From positions 20,085,477-20,149,476 of the forward strand of contig JAQNBH010000013.1 of the NCBI GenBank assembly GCA_028752905.1: DNA of 64,000 nucleotides. The letters are read 5' to 3'. Shown one piece after another: positions 53,451-64,000 of the stretch (the first letter of the stretch is position 1; the number at the start of each line of letters is the position of its first letter). Position numbers and translations under genes: made by a program. The notes beneath the pieces were generated by a model. That model saw nothing but the letters and a program-made list of their open reading frames with translations, was not told the DNA's origin and ran no database searches. This DNA is from Cladorhizidae sp. MBARI D1340-BT2 (Eukaryota > Porifera > Demospongiae > Poecilosclerida > Cladorhizidae).

Positions 53451-56400
53451 TATCAACAGAGAGCACAGAGAGAGACCTGTCTTAATAGCTATATATCAAT
53501 GAAGTTTGGAGAATCCATGAAGCTAACATATTTAGCATCAAGAGAGAGCAGAGAGAAACCTATCTTGTGATTCTATCAAGTCCATTACTGTGAAGTATGC
53601 AGAATATACGGATGTTTGGTATCAAGAGAGAGAACAGAGAGAGGCCTACCTTTAGAGCTATATATCAAGTCTATTAATTGAAGTGTAGAGAATCTATGAA
53701 GCTAACATGTTTAGCACAAGATAGAGAACACTGAGAGATACCTATCTTGCAAGTCCATTACAGTGAAGTGTGCAGAATATATGGATGTTTGGTATCAAGA
53801 GAGAGCACTTAGAGAGTCCTATCTTAATAGCTTTACATCAAGTCTATTCAGTGAAGTGTGGATAATCTACGAAGCTAACATGTTTAGCATCAAGTAAGAG
53901 TACAATTCATAACTGCCCTAATTAACGAGACCATGTCCCAGATTTTGTCAACTGATAGAGAAGGCCCTTATCTGCAACATGTCAACAGATTATCAATAAA
54001 TGTAGTGGTTTTTCACTGGCAGGCCACCGCTTTGGCAACTGGAAAACGCCAGGAAATATCGCAAACCTTACCACTTCAAATCACCATAACTTGCTAATAC
54101 TTAGAGTACTCAAACTTTTGGCACGTACAAAAGACAGATAATTAGAAGGGCTATCCGGTGATATAAAAATTATCTTTTTTGGGTAAAGTGTAGAACAGTT
54201 ATGAGCTTTACGGTAAAAAAAAAAGATTTTTGGGGGGAAAATGAGAAACATATAGACCAAATTAGGGCAAATATCAAGATAGAGAACACATAATGAAACC
54301 TATCATTCGAATCATATCAAGTCCATTACAGTGAAGTGTGCAGAATATATGGATGTTTGTATCAAGAGAGAGCACTTAGAGAGTCCTATCTTAATAGCTT
54401 TACATCAAGTCTATTCAGTGAAGTCTGGATAATCTACGAAGCTAACATGTTTAGCATCAAGATAGAGAACACATAGAGAAACCTATCCTTCGAGTCATAT
54501 CAAGTCCATTACAGTGAAGTGTGCATAATAAATGGATTTTTGGTATCAACAGAGAGCACAGAGAGAGACCTGTCTTAATAGCTATATATCAATGAAGTTT
54601 GGAGAATCCATGAAGCTTACATATTTAGCATCAAGAGAGAGCAGAGAGAAACCTATCTTGTGATTCTATCAAGTCCATTACTGTGAAGTATGCAGAATAT
54701 ACAGATGTTTGGTATCAAGAGAGAGAACAGAGAGAGGACTACCTTTAGAGATATATCAAGTCTATTAATTGAAGTGTAGAGAATCTATGAAGCTAACATG
54801 TTTAGCTCAAGATAGAGAACACTGAGAGATACCTATCTTGCAAGTCCATTACAGTGAAGTGTGCAGAATATATGGATGTTTGATATCAAGAGAGAGCACT
54901 TAGAGAGTCCTATCTTAATAGCTATACATCAAGTCTATTCAGTGAAGTGTGGATAATCTACGAAGCTAACATGTTTAGCATCAAGTAAGAGTACAATTCA
55001 TAACTGTCCTAATTAACAAGACCAAAGTCCCAGATTTTGTCAACTGATAGAGAAGGCCCTTATCTCCAACATGTCAACAGATCAATAAAGGTAGTGGTTT
55101 TTCACTGGCAGGCCACCGCTTTGGCAACTGGAAAACGCCAGGAAATATCGCAAACCTTACCACTTCAAATCACCATAACTTGCTAATACTTAGAGTACTC
55201 AAAATTTTGGCACGTACAAAAGACAGATAATTAGAAGGGCTATCCGGTGATATAAAAATTATCTTTTTTGGGTAAAGTGTAGAAAAGTTATGAGATTTAC
55301 GGCCAAAAAAAAAGATTTTTGTGGGAAAAATGAGAAACATATAGACCAAATTAGGGCAAATATCAAGATAGAGAACACATAATGAAACCTATCATTCGAA
55401 TCATATCAAGTCCATTACAGTGAAGTTTGCAGAATATTATGGATGTTTGATATCAACAGAGAGCACAGGGAGAGACCAATCTTAATAGATATATATCAAG
55501 TTTATTCAGTGAAGTGTGGAGAATCTATGAAGCTAACCTGTCTAGCATCAAGATAGAGAACACATAGAGAAACCTATCATTCGAGTCATATCAAGTCCAT
55601 TACAGTGAAGTATGCATAATAAATGTTTTTTTTGTATCAACAGAGAGCACAGAGAGAGACCTGTCTTAATAGCTATATATCAATGAAGTTTGGAGAATCC
55701 ATGAAGCTAACATATTTAGCATCAAGAGAGAGCAGAGAGAAACCTATCTTGTGATTCTATCAAGTCCATTACTGTGAAGTATGCAGAATATACGGATGTT
55801 TGGTATCAAGAGAGAGAACAGAGAGAGGCCTACCTTTAGAGCTATATATCAAGTCTATTAATTGAAGTGTAGAGAATCTATGAAGCTAACATGTTTAGCA
55901 CAAGATAGAGAACACTGAGAGATACCTATCTTGCAAGTCCATTACAGTGAAGTGTGCAGAATATATGGATGTTTGGTATCAAGAGAGAGCACTTAGAGAG
56001 TCCTATCTTAATAGCTTTACATCAAGTCTATTCAGTGAAGTGTGGATAATCTACGAAGCTAACATGTTTAGCATCAAGTAAGAGTACAATTCATAACTGC
56101 CCTAATTAACAAGACCATGTCCCAGATTTTGTCAACTGATAGAGAAGGCCCTTATCTGCAACATGTCAACAGATTATCAATAAATGTAGTGGTTTTTCAC
56201 TGGCAGGCCACCGCTTTGGCAACTGGAAAACGCCAGGAAATATCGCAAACCTTACCACTTCAAATCACCATAACTTGCTAATACTTAGAGTACTCAAACT
56301 TTTGGCACGTACAAAAGACAGATAATTAGAAGGGCTATCCGGTGATATAAAAATTATCTTTTTTGGGTAAAGTGTAGAACAGTTATGAGCTTTACGGTAA

Positions 56401-57821
56401 AAAAAAAAGATTTTTGGGGGGAAAATGAGAAACATATAGACCAAATTAGGGCAAATATCAAGATAGAGAACACATAATGAAACCTATCATTCGAATCATA
56501 TCAAGTCCATTACAGTGAAGTGTGCAGAATATATGGATGTTTGTATCAAGAGAGAGCACTTAGAGAGTCCTATCTTAATAGCTTTACATCAAGTCTATTC
56601 AGTGAAGTCTGGATAATCTACGAAGCTAACATGTTTAGCATCAAGATAGAGAACACATAGAGAAACCTATCCTTCGAGTCATATCAAGTCCATTACAGTG
56701 AAGTGTGCATAATAAATGGATTTTTGGTATCAACAGAGAGCACAGAGAGAGACCTGTCTTAATAGCTATATATCAATGAAGTTTGGAGAATCCATGAAGC
56801 TTACATATTTAGCATCAAGAGAGAGCAGAGAGAAACCTATCTTGTGATTCTATCAAGTCCATTACTGTGAAGTATGCAGAATATACAGATGTTTGGTATC
56901 AAGAGAGAGAACAGAGAGAGGACTACCTTTAGAGATATATCAAGTCTATTAATTGAAGTGTAGAGAATCTATGAAGCTAACATGTTTAGCTCAAGATAGA
57001 GAACACTGAGAGATACCTATCTTGCAAGTCCATTACAGTGAAGTGTGCAGAATATATGGATGTTTGATATCAAGAGAGAGCACTTAGAGAGTCCTATCTT
57101 AATAGCTATACATCAAGTCTATTCAGTGAAGTGTGGATAATCTACGAAGCTAACATGTTTAGCATCAAGTAAGAGTACAATTCATAACTGTCCTAATTAA
57201 CAAGACCAAAGTCCCAGATTTTGTCAACTGATAGAGAAGGCCCTTATCTCCAACATGTCAACAGATTATCAATAAAGGTAGTGGTTTTTCACTGGCAGGC
57301 CACCGCTTTGGCAACTGGAAAACGCCAGGAAATATCGCAAACCTTACCACTTCAAATCACCATAACTTGCTAATACTTAGAGTACTCAAAATTTTGGCAC
57401 GTACAAAATACAGATAATTAGAAGGGCTATCCGATGATATAAAAATTATGTTTTTTGGGTAAAGTGTAGAAAAGTTATGAGATTTACGGCCAAAAAAAAA
57501 GATTTTTGTGGGAAAAATGAGAAACATATAGACCAAATTAGGGCAAATATCAAGATAGAGAACACATAATGAAACCTATCATTCGAATCATATCAAGTCC
57601 ATTACAGTGAAGTTTGCAGAATATTATGGATGTTTGATATCAACAGAGAGCACAGGGAGAGACCAATCTTAATAGATATATATCTAGTTTATTCAGTAAA
57701 GTGTGGAGAATCTATGAAGCTAACCTGTCTAGCATCAAGATAGAGAACACATAGAGAAACCTATCATTCGAGTCATATCAAGTCCATTACAGTGAAGTAT
57801 GCATAATAAATGTTTTTTTTG
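53451..57821 (+). repeat. HOR units 41-44 (1093, 1091, 1093, 1094 bp)
   Basis: Starts at 53451, 54544, 55635 and 56728. Unit 41 has AATTAACGAGACC near 53924. Units 42-44 match units 31-33 at an offset of 13910 bp, including the small block deletion CAACAGATCAATAAAGG near 55075. Confidence 0.9.
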
Positions 57822-59482
57822 TATCAACAGAGAGCACAGAGAGAGACCTGTCTTAATAGCTATATATCAATGAAGTTTGGAGAATCCATGAAGCTAACAT
57901 ATTTAGCATCAAGAGAGAGCAGAGAGAAACCTATCTTGTGATTCTATCAAGTCCATTACTGTGAAGTATGCAGAATATACGGATGTTTGGTATCAAGAGA
58001 GAGAACAGAGAGAGGCCTACCTTTAGAGCTATATATCAAGTCTATTAATTGAAGTGTAGAGAATCTATGAAGCTAACATGTTTAGCACAAGATAGAGAAC
58101 ACTGAGAGATACCTATCTTGCAAGTCCATTACAGTGAAGTGTGCAGAATATATGGATGTTTGGTATCAAGAGAGAGCACTTAGAGAGTCCTATCTTAATA
58201 GCTATACATCAACTCTATTCAGTGAAGTGTGGATAATCTACGAAGCTAACATGTTTACCATCAAGTAAGAGTACAATTCATAACTGCCCTAATTAACAAG
58301 ACCAAAGTCCCAGATTTTGTCAACTGATAGAGAAGGCCCTTATCTGCAACATATCAACAGATTATCAATAAATGTAGTGGTTTTTCACTGGCAGGCCACC
58401 GCTTTGGCAACTGGAAAACGCCAGGAAATATCGCAAACCTTACCACTTCAAATCACCATAACTTGCTAATACTTAGAGTACTCAAAAATTTGGCACGTAT
58501 AAAAGACAGATAATTAGAAGGGCTATTCGGTGATATAAAAATTATCTTTTTTGGATAAAGTTTAGAAAAGTTATGAGCTTTACGGCAAAAAAACAAGATT
58601 TTTTGGGGGGAAATGAGAAACATATAGACCAAATTAGGGCAAATATCAAGATAGAGAACACATAATGAAACCTATCATTCGAATCATATCAAGTCCATTA
58701 CAGTGAAGTGTGCAGAATATATGGATGTTTGTATCAAGAAAGAGCACTTAGAGAGTCCTATCTTAATAGCTTTACATCAAGTCTATTCAGTGAAGTGTGG
58801 ATAATCTACGAAGCTAACATGTTTAGCATCAAGTAAGAGTACAATTCATAACTGCCCTAATTAACAAGACCATGTCCCAGATTTTGTCAACTGATAGAGA
58901 AGGCCCTTATCTGCAACATGTCAACAGATTATCAATAAATGTAGTGGTTTTTCACTGGCAGGCCACCGCTTTGGCAACTGGAAAACGCCAGGAAATATCG
59001 CAAACCTTACCACTTCAAATCACCATAACTTGCTAATACTTAGAGTACTCAAACTTTTGGCACGTACAAAAGACAGATAATTAGAAGGGCTATTCGGTGA
59101 TATAAAAATTATCTTTTTTGGGTAAAGTGTAGAACAGTTATGAGCTTTACGGCAAAAAAACAAGATTTTTGGGGGGAAAATGAGAAACATATAGACCAAA
59201 TTAGGGCAAATATCAAGATAGAGAACACATAATGAAACCTATCATTCGAATCATATCAAGTCCATTACAGTGAAGTGTGCAGAATATATGGATGTTTGTA
59301 TCAAGAGAGAGAACTTAGAGAGTCCTATCTTAATAGCTTTACATCAAGTCTATTCAGTGAAGTGTGGATAATCTACGAAGCTAACATGTTTAGCATCAAG
59401 ATAGAGAACACATAGAGAAACCTATCCTTCGAGTCATATCAAGTCCATTACAGTGAAGTGTGCATAATAAATGGATTTTTGG
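57822..59482 (+). repeat. HOR unit 45, 1661 bp, two blocks
   Basis: Copy of unit 34 at an offset of 13910 bp, with the same TATCAAGAAAGAGCAC and GAGAGAACTTAGAG variants in the added a4 halves. Confidence 0.9.
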
Positions 59483-61669
59483 TATCAACAGAGAGCACAG
59501 AGAGAGACCTGTCTTAATAGCTATATATCAATGAAGTTTGGAGAATCCATGAAGCTAACATATTTAGCATCAAGAGAGAGCAGAGAGAAACCTATCTTGT
59601 GATTCTATCAAGTCCATTACTGTGAAGTATGCAGAATATACGGATGTTTGGTATCAAGAGAGAGAACAGAGAGAGGCCTACCTTTAGAGCTATATATCAA
59701 GTCTATTAATTGAAGTGTAGAGAATCTATGAAGCTAAAATGTTTAGCACAAGATAGAGAACACTGAGAGATACCTATCTTGCAAGTCCATTACAGTGAAG
59801 TGTGCAGAATATATGGATGTTTGGTATCAAGAGAGAGCACTTAGAGAGTCCTATCTTAATAGCTATACATCAACTCTATTCAGTGAAGTGTGGATAATCT
59901 ACGAAGCTAACATGTTTAGCATCAAGTAAGAGTACAATTCATAACTGCCCTAATTAACAAGACCATGTCCCAGATTTTGTCAACTGATAGAGAAGGCCCT
60001 TATCTGCAACATGTCAACAGATTATCAATAAATGTAGTGGTTTTTCACTGGCAGGCCACCGCTTTGGCAACTGGAAAACGCCAGGAAATATCGCAAACCT
60101 TACCACTTCAAATCACCATAACTTGCTAATACTTAGAGTACTCAAACTTTTGGCACGTACAAAAGACAGATAATTAGAAGGGCTATCCGGTGATATAAAA
60201 ATTATCTTTTTTGGGTAAAGTGTAGAACAGTTATGAGCTTTACGGTAAAAAAAAAAGATTTTTTGGGGGAAAATGAGAAACATATAGACCAAATTAGGGC
60301 AAATATCAAGATAGAGAACACATAATGAAACCTATCATTCGAATCATATCAAGTCCATTACAGTGAAGTGTGCAGAATATATGGATGTTTGTATCAAGAG
60401 AGAGCACTTAGAGAGTCCTATCTTAATAGCTTTACATCAAGTCTATTCAGTGAAGTCTGGATAATCTACGAAGCTAACATGTTTAGCATCAAGATAGAGA
60501 ACACATAGAGAAACCTATCCTTCGAGTCATATCAAGTCCATTACAGTGAAGTGTGCATAATAAATGGATTTTTGGTATCAACAGAGAGCACAGAGAGAGA
60601 CCTGTCTTAATAGCTATATATCAATGAAGTTTGGAGAATCCATGAAGCTTACATATTTAGCATCAAGAGAGAGCAGAGAGAAACCTATCTTGTGATTCTA
60701 TCAAGTCCATTACTGTGAAGTATGCAGAATATACAGATGTTTGGTATCAAGAGAGAGAACAGAGAGAGGACTACCTTTAGAGATATATCAAGTCTATTAA
60801 TTGAAGTGTAGAGAATCTATGAAGCTAACATGTTTAGCTCAAGATAGAGAACACTGAGAGATACCTATCTTGCAAGTCCATTACAGTGAAGTGTGCAGAA
60901 TATATGGATGTTTGATATCAAGAGAGAGCACTTAGAGAGTCCTATCTTAATAGCTATACATCAAGTCTATTCAGTGAAGTGTGGATAATCTACGAAGCTA
61001 ACATGTTTAGCATCAAGTAAGAGTACAATTCATAACTGTCCTAATTAACTAGACCAAAGTCCCAGATTTTGTCAACTGATAGAGAAGGCCCTTATCTCCA
61101 ACATGTCAACAGATTATCAATAAAGGTAGTGGTTTTTCACTGGCAGGCCACCGCTTTGGCAACTGGAAAACGCCAGGAAATATCGCAAACCTTACCACTT
61201 CAAATCACCATAACTTGCTAATACTTAGAGTACTCAAAATTTTGGCACGTACAAAATACAGATAATTAGAAGGGCTATCCGATGATATAAAAATTATGTT
61301 TTTTGGGTAAAGTGTAGAAAAGTTATGAGATTTACGGCCAAAAAAAAAGATTTTTGTGGGAAAAATGAGAAACATATAGACCAAATTAGGGCAAATATCA
61401 AGATAGAGAACACATAATGAAACCTATCATTCGAATCATATCAAGTCCATTACAGTGAAGTTTGCAGAATATTATGGATGTTTGATATCAACAGAGAGCA
61501 CAGGGAGAGACCAATCTTAATAGATATATATCTAGTTTATTCAGTAAAGTGTGGAGAATCTATGAAGCTAACCTGTCTAGCATCAAGATAGAGAACACAT
61601 AGAGAAACCTATCATTCGAGTCATATCAAGTCCATTACAGTGAAGTATGCATAATAAATGTTTTTTTTG
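59483..61669 (+). repeat. HOR units 46-47 (1093 and 1094 bp)
   Basis: Starts at 59483 and 60576. Copies of units 35-36 at an offset of 13910 bp, including AAGCTAAAATG (near 59732) and AATTAACTAGACC (near 61042). Confidence 0.9.
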
Positions 61670-63330
61670 TATCAACAGAGAGCACAGAGAGAGACCTGTC
61701 TTAATAGCTATATATCAATGAAGTTTGGAGAATCCATGAAGCTAACATATTTAGCATCAAGAGAGAGCAGAGAGAAACCTATCTTGTGATTCTATCAAGT
61801 CCATTACTGTGAAGTATGCAGAATATACGGATGTTTGGTATCAAGAGAGAGAACAGAGAGAGGCCTACCTTTAGAGCTATATATCAAGTCTATTAATTGA
61901 AGTGTAGAGAATCTATGAAGCTAACATGTTTAGCACAAGATAGAGAACACTGAGAGATACCTATCTTGCAAGTCCATTACAGTGAAGTGTGCAGAATATA
62001 TGGATGTTTGGTATCAAGAGAGAGCACATAGAGAGTCCTATCTTAATAGCTATACATCAACTCTATTCAGTGAAGTGTGGATAATCTACGAAGCTAACAT
62101 GTTTACCATCAAGTAAGAGTACAATTCATAACTGCCCTAATTAACAAGACCAAAGTCCCAGATTTTGTCAACTGATAGAGAAGGCCCTTATCTGCAACAT
62201 ATCAACAGATTATCAATAAATGTAGTGTTTTTTCACTGGCAGGCCACCGCTTTGGCAACTGGAAAACGCCAGGAAATATCGCAAACCTTACCACTTCAAA
62301 TCACCATAACTTGCTAATACTTAGAGTACTCAAAAATTTGGCACGTATAAAAGACAGATAATTAGAAGGGCTATTCGGTGATATAAAAATTATCTTTTTT
62401 GGATAAAGTTTAGAAAAGTTATGAGCTTTACGGCAAAAAAACAAGATTTTTTGGGGGGAAATGAGAAACATATAGACCAAATTAGGGCAAATATCAAGAT
62501 AGAGAACACATAATGAAACCTATCATTCGAATCATATCAAGTCCATTACAGTGAAGTGTGCAGAATATATGGATGTTTGTATCAAGAAAGAGCACTTAGA
62601 GAGTCCTATCTTAATAGCTTTACATCAAGTCTATTCAGTGAAGTGTGGATAATCTACGAAGCTAACATGTTTAGCATCAAGTAAGAGTACAATTCATAAC
62701 TGCCCTAATTAACAAGACCATGTCCCAGATTTTGTCAACTGATAGAGAAGGCCCTTATCTGCAACATGTCAACAGATTATCAATAAATGTAGTGGTTTTT
62801 CACTGGCAGGCCACCGCTTTGGCAACTGGAAAACGCCAGGAAATATCGCAAACCTTACCACTTCAAATCACCATAACTTGCTAATACTTAGAGTACTCAA
62901 ACTTTTGGCACGTACAAAAGACAGATAATTAGAAGGGCTATTCGGTGATATAAAAATAATCTTTTTTGGGTAAAGTGTAGAACAGTTATGAGCTTTACGG
63001 CAAAAAAACAAGATTTTTGGGGGGAAAATGAGAAACATATAGACCAAATTAGGGCAAATATCAAGATAGAGAACACATAATGAAACCTATCATTCGAATC
63101 ATATCAAGTCCATTACAGTGAAGTGTGCAGAATATATGGATGTTTGTATCAAGAGAAAGAACTTAGAGAGTCCTATCTTAATAGCTTTACATCAAGTCTA
63201 TTCAGTGAAGTGTGGATAATCTACGAAGCTAACATGTTTAGCATCAAGATAGAGAACACATAGAGAAACCTATCCTTCGAGTCATATCAAGTCCATTACA
63301 GTGAAGTGTGCATAATAAATGGATTTTTGG
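61670..63330 (+). repeat. HOR unit 48, 1661 bp, two blocks
   Basis: Copy of unit 37 at an offset of 13910 bp, sharing its otherwise private changes GAGCACATAGAGAG, TGTAGTGTTTTTT, TAAAAATAATC and GAGAAAGAACTT. Confidence 0.9.
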
Positions 63331-64000
63331 TATCAACAGAGAGCACAGAGAGAGACCTGTCTTAATAGCTATATATCAATGAAGTTTGGAGAATCCATGA
63401 AGCTAACATATTTAGCATCAAGAGAGAGCAGAGAGAAACCTATCTTGTGATTCTATCAAGTCCATTACTGTGAAGTATGCAGAATATACGGATGTTTGGT
63501 ATCAAGAGAGAGAACAGAGAGAGGCCTACCTTTAGAGCTATATATCAAGTCTATTAATTGAAGTGTAGAGAATCTATGAAGCTAAAATGTTTAGCACAAG
63601 ATAGAGAACACTGAGAGATACCTATCTTGCAAGTCCATTACAGTGAAGTGTGCAGAATATATGGATGTTTGGTATCAAGAGAGAGCACTTAGAGAGTCCT
63701 ATCTTAATAGCTATACATCAACTCTATTCAGTGAAGTGTGGATAATCTACGAAGCTAACATGTTTACCATCAAGTAAGAGTACAATTCATAACTGCCCTA
63801 ATTAACAAGACCAAAGTCCCAGATTTTGTCAACTGATAGAGAAGGCCCTTATCTGCAACATATCAACAGATTATCAATAAATGTAGTGGTTTTTCACTGG
63901 CAGGCCACCGCTTTGGCAACTGGAAAACGCCAGGAAATATCGCAAACCTTACCACTTCAAATCACCATAACTTGCTAATACTTAGAGTACTCAAACTTTT
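63331..64000 (+). repeat. HOR unit 49, cut by the window end
   Basis: Core a1-b1-a2-b2-a3 and the first ~205 bp of a block (from about 63794). The array continues beyond the window, so neither its full length nor its right border can be seen. Confidence 0.9.

Larger units (their letters stand above)
54278..64000 (+). repeat. Large tandem duplication, copy 2 (period 13910 bp)
   Basis: Second copy of 40368-50090, still matching at the last base of the window, so the duplication is longer than 9.7 kb. I found no difference from copy 1 at the positions I compared by eye. Confidence 0.9.

Noticed and set aside
5338..64000. Regular short repeats separated by different sequence, as in a CRISPR array
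   Set aside because: The intervening sequences are themselves the related half-monomers and recur in fixed order, so there are no unique spacers. The context is a eukaryotic satellite.

Overview
The window is eukaryotic repetitive DNA with no protein-coding gene, tRNA or rRNA that I can support. A long, highly homogeneous, AT-rich satellite with several levels of higher-order repeat (HOR), together with very long pure trinucleotide arrays, points to centromeric, pericentromeric or other heterochromatin of a eukaryote, most likely an animal. The species cannot be named from the sequence. The long open frames around 0.7-5.4 kb are only translations of (TTA)n into poly-Ile, poly-Asn, poly-Leu and poly-Tyr.

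Layout. Positions 1-245 are a short non-tandem flank with a nested palindrome whose core resembles an RFX/X-box site. Positions 246-5316 hold three tandem copies of a complex repeat (2207 bp, 1837 bp and a truncated 1027 bp). Each is built from ~160-bp subrepeats and carries an uninterrupted (TTA)n array of 643, 274 or 388 bp. Array length explains almost all of the size difference. The subrepeats run forward before the array and in reverse complement just after it, so the microsatellite sits at the centre of an inverted repeat. A short C/A-rich minisatellite lies further along each complete unit.

The third unit ends inside its (TTA)n array, and at about 5317-5337 the sequence passes into a different satellite that fills the rest of the window (58.7 kb, about 92%). 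Its basic elements are two related half-monomers, called a and b here, of about 76-97 bp. One a+b pair is usually 179-185 bp, close to a nucleosome repeat. Each HOR unit has a constant core a1-b1-a2-b2-a3, then a ~357-bp unrelated block with 10-bp terminal inverted repeats (TGCCCTAATT / AATTAGGGCA), then a variable tail of a and b halves and sometimes further copies of the block. I anchored 49 unit starts, giving 48 complete units. They fall into discrete sizes: 911 bp (4 units), 1091-1097 bp (28), 1277-1279 bp (9), 1659-1661 bp (6) and 2230 bp (1). The steps are one dimer (~183 bp) or one dimer plus one block (~567 bp).

Above the HOR level there are larger repeats: a 2007-bp two-unit period repeated three times (22923-28943); a 3848-bp three-unit period repeated twice (about 41.7-49.4 kb); a 5.1-kb segment near 11.4-16.5 kb repeated at an offset of 17524 bp; and a segment of at least 9.7 kb from about 40.37 kb repeated at an offset of 13910 bp and running off the window end. 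Chimeric units at 50515-52173 and 52174-53450, and a hybrid block flank at 6915-6940, look like unequal-exchange junctions. The picture is an array that captured a MITE-like element and has since been reshuffled by recombination.
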